Positions 1-8,214 of a DNA stretch of 63,797 nt are shown here, piece by piece. This stretch comes from Calderihabitans maritimus. GTDB lineage: Bacteria > Bacillota > KKC1 > Calderihabitantales > Calderihabitantaceae. Under the pieces are notes generated by a model. The model ran no database searches, was not told where the DNA came from, and saw only the letters and a list, made by a program, of their open reading frames with translations. Positions within the stretch are counted from its first letter, which is position 1, and the number at the start of each line of letters is the position of its first letter. The stretch lies in the NCBI RefSeq assembly GCF_002207765.1, contig NZ_BDGJ01000002.1, positions 1-63,797 of the forward strand. Reading direction: 5' to 3'. Both the position numbers and the translations under genes were made by a program.

Positions 1-192
1 GGTCAGGCCATGGCCAAGGAAGTGCGAATCTTCTCGCCACTGTTGACCATTCCCGGCAGCTTGGTTCTGGTGGGTGGGGCTCTTTATTCCTGGATGCGGA
101 GCAGAGCAACGTATAATCTTTTCATTGCCGCAGGCACCGTCGTCATTGCTGCTTCGGGCAGCTTGGCGCGATTGGGTTGGTCTGGAGCCTAG
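1..192 (+). CDS. C-terminal end of a membrane protein (partial)
   Basis: The frame is open from the first base of the window to the TAG at 190-192, so this is probably the tail of a gene that begins upstream; an internal ATG at position 10 would give only 60 residues. The visible part has two hydrophobic stretches (about residues 12-27 and 33-52 counted from the window start) separated by a short basic turn, which suggests two membrane segments. I do not recognise the family. Confidence 0.45.
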   Translation, partial: GQAMAKEVRIFSPLLTIPGSLVLVGGALYSWMRSRATYNLFIAAGTVVIAASGSLARLGWSGA

Positions 193-275
193 TGCTGGTA
201 ATTTAAGTGGCGATGGCCTTGTGGATAAAGACCGATGGTGATAGAATTGGATTTAGTGAAGACTAATGCAGAATA

Positions 276-2147
276 ATGGTGGTGAAAGATTTGACTAATA
301 GATTTTACGCTACCCTAATAATTCCATTATTATTTTTTTTATTTTTTACTACCGGATGTACAGTACAAAATGAGATTAACCCTGGTCCCGCCCACATGGA
401 AAACAAAAATTCTAGTGATAAGGCTGAAACGGCTCCCCATCTTACCCAAATCAATTATTACGATCTGATAGTGGTAGGTGGAGAACCGGAGGGTGTTGCT
501 GCCGCCGTTTCTGGAGCTCGAAGCGGGCTCAGTGTACTTCTTATCGAGGACGACCGGGCTTTGGGCGGCCTGATAACCCTGGGGAAGCTGAGTTTTCTAG
601 ATATGAATTACGGCAAAGATGGTACTCTTTTGACCAGGGGAATATTTAAAGAGTTTTATGATGCCGTGGGCGGGACTGTTTTTGATGTCGAAAAGGCGAA
701 GAAAGTTTTTACTGATATGGTGGAAGAGCAGGATACCATCACCTTAAAGCTCAACACGTCTCTTGTAGAGCCCATTAAAGATGGTAACAATTTAATAGGG
801 GTTAGGGTCAGAGAGGGTGGAGAGATCAAAGAATATTACGGCAAACGATTTATAGATGCTACGGCAGATGCCGACCTTGCTGCCCCGGCGGGCGTGCCTT
901 ACACAATAGGAAGGGAAGACATTGGAGAAAAAGAGAAAACAATGGGAGTAACGCTGGTTTTTGAATTAACTAATGTAAATTGGCCCCGAATAGTCAACTA
1001 TCTTAGAACTGATGGCGATAAGTATTCCGGAGCAGGTAAAAGAGCCGCGTGGGGATATAAAAAAGAAGGATACAGTTACGAGCCGAAAGATCCCGGTATA
1101 CGTTTAAGGGGATTTAATATTGCCCGCCAGGACAACGGCAACGTATTAATTAACGCCCTCATCATCTTCGGTGTAGACGTTTTTGACCCAGAAAGCAGGC
1201 AAAAAGCAATCGCCAGAGCCCGAAGAGAGTTGGAATATCTTATGCCATACATTAGAGAGAACTTTGCGGGTTTTGAAAACGCGGAATTGGTAGGGACGGC
1301 AGAACAGCTCTATGTCAGGGAAAGCAGACATATTATTGGAGAATACCAGTTGACCATAGATGATGTTCTCGAAAACAGGGATCACTGGGATAGGATTGCC
1401 ATCGGCAGTTACCCGGTCGATATACAGCCTTCATCGAAGGACGATTATGGCTTTGTTTTGGGAAATCCGGACAGGTACAGTATACCATTTAGATCACTGG
1501 TGCCTTTAAAAATTGAAAACTTACTGGTTGTAGGTCGTAGTGCATCTTATACTTCCTTAGCAGCAGGGAGTGCCCGGGTAATACCTGTGGGCATGTGTGA
1601 GGGGGAAGCGGCTGGTGTGGCTGCGGCATACTCCATAAAGCATAATATCTCTTTCAGAGAGATGACCAAATCTGAAGAGGCCATTAAATCGGTGCAGGAG
1701 GAACTTGTCGCCCGAGGCGCATATTTGGAGCCGTTTAACATAAAAGACCCTTTAACTGATCACTGGGCCTACGAGGGTGTTAAAACACTGCGGAGACTTG
1801 GGCTGGTCAAGGGTGGTTACAATAACGACTACGGTTTGAATGAAAAAATAGATAAATGGTTCTTTCAAACAATCCTTAATGAATCTTTGAAAAAAGCAGG
1901 AAGTCCACCTGGGAGGTACATTGAAGTTTCCGCAAGGCCTGCCAACGAAGAGATTTTAAAGAGTGTGGCTTTTGGTCTTGGCAAACAAGTAGAAACTGTT
2001 CATGAAGCAAGAGAAATCTTATCTGAGCTAGGTATCCTTACTGACGAGTTAAAGCCATATTTTACAGATAACAACAAACGGCCTAACAAAGCAGAAGTAA
2101 TTATGCTTGTAGCCAACTTATACAAGTATTGTCTAGCAACCCCCTGA
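276..2147 (+). CDS. FAD-dependent oxidoreductase lipoprotein with SLH-like C-terminus
   Basis: A 623-residue protein of the FAD_oxidored family (PF12831 type). A signal peptide ends in a lipobox-like TTGC (Cys28), so it is probably lipid-anchored outside the membrane. The dinucleotide-binding strand follows at about residues 62-73 (VVGGEPEG), then the acidic end of the second strand (LLIEDD) and the LGG motif. Residues of about 485-600 resemble S-layer homology repeats (a DHWAYEGVKTL segment and a weaker second copy), which could hold the protein to the cell wall. The substrate is unknown. The first base of the SLH-like region is in frame with the oxidoreductase, so this is a real fusion. Start choice is uncertain because no strong Shine-Dalgarno is visible. 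The downstream gene is convergent. Confidence 0.75.
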   Translation: MVVKDLTNRFYATLIIPLLFFLFFTTGCTVQNEINPGPAHMENKNSSDKAETAPHLTQINYYDLIVVGGEPEGVAAAVSGARSGLSVLLIEDDRALGGLITLGKLSFLDMNYGKDGTLLTRGIFKEFYDAVGGTVFDVEKAKKVFTDMVEEQDTITLKLNTSLVEPIKDGNNLIGVRVREGGEIKEYYGKRFIDATADADLAAPAGVPYTIGREDIGEKEKTMGVTLVFELTNVNWPRIVNYLRTDGDKYSGAGKRAAWGYKKEGYSYEPKDPGIRLRGFNIARQDNGNVLINALIIFGVDVFDPESRQKAIARARRELEYLMPYIRENFAGFENAELVGTAEQLYVRESRHIIGEYQLTIDDVLENRDHWDRIAIGSYPVDIQPSSKDDYGFVLGNPDRYSIPFRSLVPLKIENLLVVGRSASYTSLAAGSARVIPVGMCEGEAAGVAAAYSIKHNISFREMTKSEEAIKSVQEELVARGAYLEPFNIKDPLTDHWAYEGVKTLRRLGLVKGGYNNDYGLNEKIDKWFFQTILNESLKKAGSPPGRYIEVSARPANEEILKSVAFGLGKQVETVHEAREILSELGILTDELKPYFTDNNKRPNKAEVIMLVANLYKYCLATP

Positions 2148-2175
2148 AGTGTAACCCAAAAGAGAAGTTTGAAGC

Positions 2176-3324
2176 TTATTCCTTCACACCTTTAGTGGGC
2201 GATCTCTTTTTTTGCTTATTATCGTCAGGTAGTTCCAGCGCGGGTTTTGCCGCCGGAACGGGTTCAAGAATGCCAAGACGAAGGGTTTTGAAGTAGCCAT
2301 AAGTTAAACTCCCCAGTAGCAATAGCCCTGCAATCCCGACGGCGGGGAAAAGAGTCCCCACTATATTGGAAAAGCCGAATTGGGCGGAAGCAAAGGCCAC
2401 CCCGCTGGCACCAGTAACCAGCCACTTATAATTATTGCTATCAGGATCAGTTAGCCTGGAGGCAAAGCCGTAAAGGCTGGCTACTGCTGTCGTGTATACT
2501 TCGGCAAAGAGCACTACGCTGTACGCGGTGCGGGCCAAAGGAGAAATCCTACCGGCAATGGCTATCATGGGTACCTCCAGCCCGGTGACCTGTGGTGCCG
2601 TAGTCAGTATGGCGGCAACTATAGCCAACACACCTATTCCCAGGCCGAGGCCGCCCCATACAGCCCCTAGACGCAATTTGCCGGGTTCGCTCAAGGCTCC
2701 CAGAGGTGCCAGCACCGCGACGGCCAATACCAGGTTGTATGATGCATAAAGAATGGCGGCCAAAGGCCAGTAAGGGACGGCAGCCTTTGCGGTGTTTGAC
2801 CAGTTTAAGTTGACTATGAATGCCTGGGGATTTGAAAAAACAGTCGCCAGGCTCAACACCAGGACGGAGGTTAGTAAAATAGGTGCTATAAAACTTATGG
2901 ACTCAATGACTCTGGATATACCCAGCAGTACCGTTACCAGCGTAAGGATGACCATCAAAAGGCTTCCCCATAAGGCCGGTAACTTGAACTGTTCTACAAA
3001 AATCGCACCGGCCCCTGCAGCCATAGTCACGAGAGCGCCGAAGAGGAAAAAGGTGATTACTGCATCTATTGCTGTGCCGGTCCACCTCCCACCTGCCGCT
3101 CTGATGACCGGCAAGTGAGACTTGGCTTTTAGTTCATGTCCCAACTCCATGATGGAGATGCCGAAGAAGATAAAAAGCACAGTACTAATGATAATTCCTA
3201 TCAAACCCCATTTGCCGTAAAAGCCGAAAAATTGCAGTACCTCCTGACCGGAGGCAAAACCGGCCCCGACTACCGTTCCCACATATGTTGCCGCGATGGC
3301 GAAAGTAGAAAGCTTCTTTTGCAT
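2176..3324 (-). CDS. YkvI-like membrane protein (amino-acid permease-type fold)
   Basis: A 382-residue integral membrane protein with about ten hydrophobic segments. The N-terminus has the YkvI family signature: a short basic start followed by TYVGTVVGAGFASGQEVLQFF, a glycine-rich unwound first helix like that of APC/LeuT-type transporters. The C-terminal 30 residues are hydrophilic and charged, probably cytoplasmic. YkvI proteins of Firmicutes are uncharacterised secondary carriers, so the substrate cannot be given. It is transcribed alone, convergent with the FAD oxidoreductase, from the AT-rich gap that follows it. Confidence 0.75.
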   Translation of the reverse strand: MQKKLSTFAIAATYVGTVVGAGFASGQEVLQFFGFYGKWGLIGIIISTVLFIFFGISIMELGHELKAKSHLPVIRAAGGRWTGTAIDAVITFFLFGALVTMAAGAGAIFVEQFKLPALWGSLLMVILTLVTVLLGISRVIESISFIAPILLTSVLVLSLATVFSNPQAFIVNLNWSNTAKAAVPYWPLAAILYASYNLVLAVAVLAPLGALSEPGKLRLGAVWGGLGLGIGVLAIVAAILTTAPQVTGLEVPMIAIAGRISPLARTAYSVVLFAEVYTTAVASLYGFASRLTDPDSNNYKWLVTGASGVAFASAQFGFSNIVGTLFPAVGIAGLLLLGSLTYGYFKTLRLGILEPVPAAKPALELPDDNKQKKRSPTKGVKE

Positions 3325-3444
3325 AACTCTGACTCCTTGTGAGACTAGTCGATATTATTATTACCCCCCAGTGCCGTGATATAAACCAAAAATCAAAAAG
3401 GGCAGACACGAAATTTTTGGTTTAAGTTGAGTTAAATAAAACTA

Positions 3445-3470
3445 AAAAAGCCGCAGGTATTGCGGCTTTT
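3445..3470. terminator. Bidirectional rho-independent terminator
   Basis: A GCCGCA/TGCGGC stem with a five-base loop is flanked by an A-run on the left and a T-run on the right, so it can stop transcription in both directions. It lies between the YkvI-like gene and the flavin reductase remnant. Confidence 0.6.
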
Positions 3471-3473
3471 GTG

Positions 3474-3587
3474 TTATCCTAGCACCTTCATCTTGCCTCC
3501 GTAGAAGACAAGCGGTTTTTTATTCTCATCATAGTGGGCAGCTACTACTTCGCCTACAAAGATCGTATGGTCGCCGGATAAAGATGG
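3474..3587 (-). pseudogene. C-terminal remnant of a flavin reductase-like protein
   Basis: On the minus strand a short open stretch encodes SGDHTIFVGEVVAAHYDENK followed by PLVFYGGK and a normal stop. The GDHTIF.GEV and PL.FYGG motifs are characteristic of the C-terminal third of flavoredoxin/flavin reductase (FMN-binding split barrel) proteins. No start codon or N-terminal two thirds exists: upstream the frame meets a stop at 3597-3599 and family similarity ends near 3587. I read this as the decayed end of a deleted gene. Upstream sequence runs directly into the promoter side of ttuB. Confidence 0.6.
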
Positions 3588-3732
3588 AAATGAATGTCAA
3601 AATAAATTGTAGCTTCCGCTTGAGCAACTTGACGCTTATAGGCTGCTCTGTTAGTATATAATAAGCGTTGAAGAAGAGTTTTAGACAATTCTGGTTCATT
3701 TCCATCATTGCTAAAGGAGGAAAGGGACTGCT

Positions 3733-3930
3733 ATGCGGGTTATCTTTCGTGCCCCGGACAAAAAGGAGATAGAAGTAAAAGGTGACAGGACGGTTAAGCA
3801 ACTGGCAAAGGAGCTTAATTTCAGTCTGGAATCCCACCTGGTAATCCGGGATGGGCAAATGCTTACTCCCGACCAACTGGTCAAAGATGAAGATGTAATC
3901 GAAATCTTCTCGGCCGTATCCGGAGGTTAA
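3733..3930 (+). CDS. ttuB: TtuB/MoaD/ThiS-type ubiquitin-like sulfur carrier
   Basis: A 65-residue beta-grasp protein ending in Gly-Gly, the tail that is adenylated and thiocarboxylated in ThiS, MoaD and TtuB. The sequence shows the usual pattern: a first strand with IFRAPDKKEIEV, a helix after the turn (TVKQLAKELN), and a hydrophobic VIEIFSAVSGG end. It has a good Shine-Dalgarno (AAAGGAGGAAAGG) and lies 16 bases before a TtuA-type enzyme, so it most likely delivers sulfur for tRNA 2-thiolation rather than for thiamine or molybdopterin. An E1-like activating enzyme (TtuC/MoeB/ThiF) is not visible in the window. The name follows from the neighbour; the family alone would only support MoaD/ThiS-like. 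Confidence 0.75.
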   Translation: MRVIFRAPDKKEIEVKGDRTVKQLAKELNFSLESHLVIRDGQMLTPDQLVKDEDVIEIFSAVSGG

Positions 3931-3946
3931 GAAAGGAGGCGCCCAG

Positions 3947-4870
3947 GTGCGCTGTCGTCGTTGCGGAGAAAAGGCTCAGATTCACCTGAAAAGACATCAT
4001 GCCGCTTTTTGTGCTGAGTGTTTCCTGGAGTATTATTCCCGGCAGGTGCACCGTAACATTCGGCGGGAAAAAATGTTTAGGCCCCAGGAGCGGCTGTTGC
4101 TGGTGGTTTCCGGCGGCAAAGACAGCATGGCTCTCTGGGATTTTCTTCTGCGGGAGAACTATCGGGTCACCGCTATGTATATAGATCTCGGTATCGGTGA
4201 ATACTCGAAAAACTCCCGGCGGGTGGTAGAACAGTTTGCGGAAAACCACCAGGCAGACCTGATAGTAGTTGACCTGGAGAAGGAATACGGTTTTACCGTA
4301 CCGTGGCTGGCACGTCAGGCCCGGCGGAGCTCCTGTTCGGTCTGCGGCGTGGTCAAAAGATACCTTTTTAATAAAGTGGCTTTGGAAGAAGATTTTAGGG
4401 TAGTGGCTACCGGACATAATTTAGATGATGAAGCGGCGACCTTACTGGGCAATACTTTGAGCTGGCAGGTGGGGTACCTGGCCCGTCAGGCTCCCGTTTT
4501 ACCCAGCACGCATCCCAAGCTGGTTAAAAAAGTAAAACCTCTCTTCACCCTGACCGAAAGAGAAAATCTGGCTTACGTTTTGTTGAACCGGATCGGTTTT
4601 GTGCATGAAGAATGTCCTTACTCCAAAGGGGCCAATTCTATACTTTACAAAGAAACCTTAAACCGGTTGGAGGAAGCTAACCCCGGAACTAAACAGCGGT
4701 TCCTAACAACTTTCTTAAAGAACGGAAGAAAGTATTTTCAAGCTCACAGGGAAAGCATAGAACTGCGCGAATGTGAGATTTGCGGCCAGGTCACCACGGC
4801 GGAAGTGTGTTCTTTCTGCCGACTGCGGGAAATAGCCCAACGGCGTCAAACAGAGGCTGAAAGGACCTAA
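3947..4870 (+). CDS. ttuA: TtuA-type tRNA 2-thiouridine synthetase
   Basis: A 307-residue PP-loop ATPase of the TtuA/Ncs6 (TIGR00269) family, which replaces the 2-oxygen of U or T at tRNA position 54 with sulfur. It shows an N-terminal zinc finger (Cys3/Cys6 and Cys22/Cys25), the PP-loop SGGKDS at 55-60, the three cysteines expected to hold the catalytic 4Fe-4S cluster (Cys130, Cys133, Cys223; the Thermus enzyme uses 130, 133 and 222), and a C-terminal zinc ribbon (Cys276/279 and Cys288/291). The GTG start sits behind AAAGGAGG. It forms an operon with the sulfur carrier just upstream. Thiolation of position 54 stabilises tRNA at high temperature, so the pair argues for a thermophile. Confidence 0.88.
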   Translation: MRCRRCGEKAQIHLKRHHAAFCAECFLEYYSRQVHRNIRREKMFRPQERLLLVVSGGKDSMALWDFLLRENYRVTAMYIDLGIGEYSKNSRRVVEQFAENHQADLIVVDLEKEYGFTVPWLARQARRSSCSVCGVVKRYLFNKVALEEDFRVVATGHNLDDEAATLLGNTLSWQVGYLARQAPVLPSTHPKLVKKVKPLFTLTERENLAYVLLNRIGFVHEECPYSKGANSILYKETLNRLEEANPGTKQRFLTTFLKNGRKYFQAHRESIELRECEICGQVTTAEVCSFCRLREIAQRRQTEAERT

Positions 4871-4900
4871 AGCTCTCGGTTTTACTGAGGGCTTTTATTT
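4869..4900 (+). terminator. Terminator-like hairpin after ttuA
   Basis: The stem AAAGC-CTC pairs with GAG-GCTTT around a loop of ten bases and runs into TTTTATTT. It overlaps the ttuA stop region and separates it from nagA. Confidence 0.5.
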
Positions 4901-4929
4901 GTACCTACATCTCGGGGGCGGGGGATAAC

Positions 4930-6087
4930 GTGGTGAGAGAGTATGAAGTGATAGATTTACCGCCTTTCCATCAAAACACCCTGATTGTGGCCGACCGAAT
5001 TTTAACACCGCACGAGGTTATAGAACACGGGAGTATTTATGTGCAAAATGGAGTAGTACACCGGGTAACGGATAAAATACCTGAAAAGGTAAAGGATGTT
5101 GTGTTGCTTGACCTCGATAACTGCCTGGTGTTGCCGGGACTGATTGACATCCATGTCCATGGCATGGCGGGAGTAGATATCATGTCGGCAGAAGAAGACG
5201 ACTTGATGGTTATGCAAAAAGAACTGGCCCGCAAGGGAACGAGGGCCTTCCTGGCCACGACGGTTCCGGCTCCTCTGCCGGAGTTAAAGCGGGTACTCGC
5301 GGTGATAGCCCGCCGTATAAAGAGGCAAAAGCCGGAGGACGGGGCGGCTCTTTTGGGTATACATTTGGAAGGGCCCTTCTTAAATCCTGAAAGAAGAGGG
5401 ATTCACCGGGCGGAATACCTTCTGCCGCCGGATAAACAGGTTTTTGAGGAGCTTCAGGACGCCGCGGAAGGAAATATTAAGCTGGTCACCCTGGCACCCG
5501 AACTGCCGGGCGCCCTATCCCTTATCGAGTACCTGCGCCGCCGGGGCGTTCAGGTGTCGGTGGGACACTCCCGGGCCTCGTACGAAGAATTTTGGAAGAG
5601 CATAGAGGCGGGGGTAGAAGGGGTTACCCACCTTTTCAACGCCATGGGTCTTTTTCACCACCGTCACCCCGGCCTGGCAGGCGCGGCTCTGGAGGCCGAA
5701 GTTTATGCCGACCTGATAGCCGATAGATTGCATTTACATCCGGCCGTTATTCGCCTGGCCTGCCGGTTGAAAAAGGAAGAAAAGGTTATTCTAATTAGTG
5801 ATGGTTTACCTTTAACCGACAGTCCTGACGGCAGATATCTTTTATGGGGGCGAGAGGTCACCAAAACCGGAACTCAGGTGACTGACAGTAACGGCAACCT
5901 GGTGGGCAGCGTCAAGTCCCTGCTGGAAATGCTGTTAAATGTTTCCCGTTACCTTGAAAAGCCTTTGGAACAGGTGGTTTCTTACGCCACCCTCAATCCG
6001 GCGCGATTCTTGGGGTTAGGTGACCAGTGGGGAAGTATAACTCCTCATAGTATAGCCAGTTTTACAGTGATTAAGGAAAAAAGTTGA
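4930..6087 (+). CDS. nagA: N-acetylglucosamine-6-phosphate deacetylase
   Basis: A 385-residue amidohydrolase that removes the acetyl group from N-acetylglucosamine 6-phosphate in amino-sugar recycling. The metal site is visible: H75-x-H77 in IDIHVHGMAG, Glu147 in HLEGPF, then VGHS, the THLFNAM histidine and the catalytic aspartate in ISDGLPL. Length fits the family. The start is GTG at 4930, with a second in-frame GTG immediately after it. There is no nagB or PTS gene next to it, so it is probably used for peptidoglycan turnover; that is inference. Confidence 0.88.
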   Translation: MVREYEVIDLPPFHQNTLIVADRILTPHEVIEHGSIYVQNGVVHRVTDKIPEKVKDVVLLDLDNCLVLPGLIDIHVHGMAGVDIMSAEEDDLMVMQKELARKGTRAFLATTVPAPLPELKRVLAVIARRIKRQKPEDGAALLGIHLEGPFLNPERRGIHRAEYLLPPDKQVFEELQDAAEGNIKLVTLAPELPGALSLIEYLRRRGVQVSVGHSRASYEEFWKSIEAGVEGVTHLFNAMGLFHHRHPGLAGAALEAEVYADLIADRLHLHPAVIRLACRLKKEEKVILISDGLPLTDSPDGRYLLWGREVTKTGTQVTDSNGNLVGSVKSLLEMLLNVSRYLEKPLEQVVSYATLNPARFLGLGDQWGSITPHSIASFTVIKEKS

Positions 6088-6219
6088 AATAATATTGAGG
6101 TTTAAAAAAGGAAATTAAATAAGAGATGTCGAAAGCTAACTTGCTTGCTCTTTTGTTCACAAAATCGCCTTGATGATAGAGTGCGGGATTTATCTATCAA
6201 TTAAAGGAGGATCAGTTAA

Positions 6220-7251
6220 ATGAATGACCGCTTTTTGAAAGCATGCCGTCGGGAAGAAGTAGACTGCACACCTGTCTGGCTGATGCGACAGGCCGGACGT
6301 TATATGAAGGAATACATGGAGATTAGAAGTAAATATTCGTTTTTAACTATGTGCAAGACGCCGGAACTGGCGGCAGAAGTAACCTTGCAGCCGGTGGATA
6401 AACTAGGAGTAGATGCAGCTATTCTTTTTGCTGATATTTTATTACCCCTCGAGGGAATGGGTATAGAATTGGAATTTGCCCAAAATGAAGGGCCGGCTAT
6501 TCACAACCCGGTGCGGTCTGAGGCGGATGTGGAAAAACTGCGTCTCATCGAACCGGAAGAAGATGTACCGTACGTTTTGGAAGCGGTCAGGCTGGTGCGT
6601 CGAGAACTCGCGGGAAAGGTGCCTCTTATCGGCTTTTCTGGAGCACCCTTTACTTTAGCGAGCTATATTATCGAAGGGGGAGGATCCAAATCTTATCTCC
6701 ACTGTAAGGAGATGATGTGGAAGGCTCCCAGAGTGTGGCATGCCCTGATGGAGAAAATTGCAGAGGTGGTGGTAAGGTATTTAAGGGCCCAAATCAGAGC
6801 CGGAGCCCAGGCCGTTCAGGTTTTCGATTCCTGGGTGGGTACTTTATCTCCCGAGGATTATGAAGAGTTTGTCTTACCTCATTCGCGATACGTGATGGAG
6901 AATTTGAAAAAAGAAGGCGTTCCTGTTATCCACTTTGCCAATAATGCTTCTACCCTTTTGGAGTTAGTAAAGATGGCCGGTGGTGACGTAATAGGCGTAG
7001 ACTGGAGGATAAACCTGGATGAAGCCTGGCGGCGTATTGGTTACGACGTAGCCATTCAGGGCAACCTGGACCCGGCGGCACTGCTGGCACCACCGGAGGT
7101 AATTGAAAAGAAAGTGCGGCGTATTTTGGAAAGGGCGGGAGGACGCCCGGGTCATATTTTCAATCTGGGACACGGTATTCACAAGGAGACTCCTGTAGAG
7201 CACGCCATTGCTCTGGTAGAAGCTGTTCACAAGTACAGCAAGCGTTCCTGA
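6220..7251 (+). CDS. hemE: Uroporphyrinogen III decarboxylase
   Basis: A 343-residue enzyme that converts uroporphyrinogen III to coproporphyrinogen III in the cytoplasm. The N-terminal signature PVWLMRQAGRYM (residues 18-29), the ADILLPLEGMG segment with its catalytic aspartate region, the GFSGAPFTLASY strand and the C-terminal NLGHGIHKETP motif are all present. It starts at ATG behind AAAGGAGG and is first of three heme genes packed with gaps of 21 and -1 bases. A 132-base gap separates it from nagA and holds the likely promoter. Confidence 0.93.
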   Translation: MNDRFLKACRREEVDCTPVWLMRQAGRYMKEYMEIRSKYSFLTMCKTPELAAEVTLQPVDKLGVDAAILFADILLPLEGMGIELEFAQNEGPAIHNPVRSEADVEKLRLIEPEEDVPYVLEAVRLVRRELAGKVPLIGFSGAPFTLASYIIEGGGSKSYLHCKEMMWKAPRVWHALMEKIAEVVVRYLRAQIRAGAQAVQVFDSWVGTLSPEDYEEFVLPHSRYVMENLKKEGVPVIHFANNASTLLELVKMAGGDVIGVDWRINLDEAWRRIGYDVAIQGNLDPAALLAPPEVIEKKVRRILERAGGRPGHIFNLGHGIHKETPVEHAIALVEAVHKYSKRS

Positions 7252-7272
7252 TAATCAAAGGAGGTCTGCTAA

Positions 7273-8214
7273 TTGGTAACCGGAGGAAATTTAACCGGGA
7301 TTCTGCTCATGGCCTTCGGGGCGCCCGATTCACCCGAAGCGGTGGAGCCTTTTCTCCGTAAATTACTGGGGAACCGTCCCCTCCCTGAACCCGTTCTGGC
7401 TAAAATTAAGGAACGATACAACCTCATAGGCGGCAAGTCGCCTTTGCTGGAAATTACCCAAACTCAGGCCTTCAAGCTGGAAGAAAAGTTAAAGCAGAGA
7501 GGCAAGAGTTGCCGGGTCTACACGGGCATGTGTTACTGGCATCCCTTTATCGAAGAAGCTCTGGCCCAGATGGTAGAGGACGGAATAAACCGGGTACTGG
7601 CTTTGAGCCTGTCGCCTCACTATTCTCGAGTGAGCACGGGAGCCTATCTGCGCCAGCTGGAAGCGGCCCTAGACCGCTACGGCGGCAGTTTGCAGGTAAC
7701 ACGGGCGGGTGACTGGTACGATCACCCGCTGTACATCCAGGCCCTGGCCGAAAAAGTAGGGGAAGGGTTGCGCCAGTTTCCGGAAGACGTACGGGCTGAG
7801 GTACCGTTGGTTTTCAGCGCCCACAGCGTACCTTTGGAGCATATCGAAGGGGGAGACCCTTATCTGGAACAGGTTGAGAAAACCGCCTCTGCTTTGGCGG
7901 AAACGCTGGGAGAAGTGCAGTGGCAGTTGGCTTTCCAGAGCAAGGGAGCCGGGAAGGGCCGCTGGTTGGAACCGGAGGTAGAAAAGGTTTTGGAACAATT
8001 GAGAGATCAGGGGAAGAAAAACGTGTTGCTGGTGCCATTGAGCTTTGTTTCTGACCATGTGGAAACGCTTTATGACATGGACATCGCCCTTAAGGAGTAT
8101 GCGCGAAGTTTGGGTCTCAATTTTGTCCGGTGCAGTACCTTAAACGATTCCCCTGCTTTTATAGAAGCTTTGGTTCAGATCATCGAACAGAAGTTGGATC
8201 AGGAGTGGAAATAA
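7273..8214 (+). CDS. hemH: Ferrochelatase (probably coproporphyrin type)
   Basis: A 313-residue class II chelatase that inserts Fe2+ into a porphyrin. The conserved His lies in VFSAHSVP and the catalytic Glu in VSDHVETLYDMD. The length, and the absence of the C-terminal extension and of a 2Fe-2S tail, match Gram-positive CpfC proteins. The TTG start has AAAGGAGG eight bases upstream. The stop codon overlaps the next start (TAATG), so translation is coupled with hemY. In Firmicutes the partner enzymes act on coproporphyrin, so its in vivo substrate is likely coproporphyrin III. Confidence 0.9.
   Translation: MVTGGNLTGILLMAFGAPDSPEAVEPFLRKLLGNRPLPEPVLAKIKERYNLIGGKSPLLEITQTQAFKLEEKLKQRGKSCRVYTGMCYWHPFIEEALAQMVEDGINRVLALSLSPHYSRVSTGAYLRQLEAALDRYGGSLQVTRAGDWYDHPLYIQALAEKVGEGLRQFPEDVRAEVPLVFSAHSVPLEHIEGGDPYLEQVEKTASALAETLGEVQWQLAFQSKGAGKGRWLEPEVEKVLEQLRDQGKKNVLLVPLSFVSDHVETLYDMDIALKEYARSLGLNFVRCSTLNDSPAFIEALVQIIEQKLDQEWK

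Noticed and set aside
3529-3876. 115-codon minus-strand frame opposite ttuB
   Set aside because: It is antisense to a clear sulfur-carrier gene, has no family signature and no Shine-Dalgarno.
3881-4417. 178-codon minus-strand frame within ttuA
   Set aside because: Shadow of the strongly supported ttuA frame.
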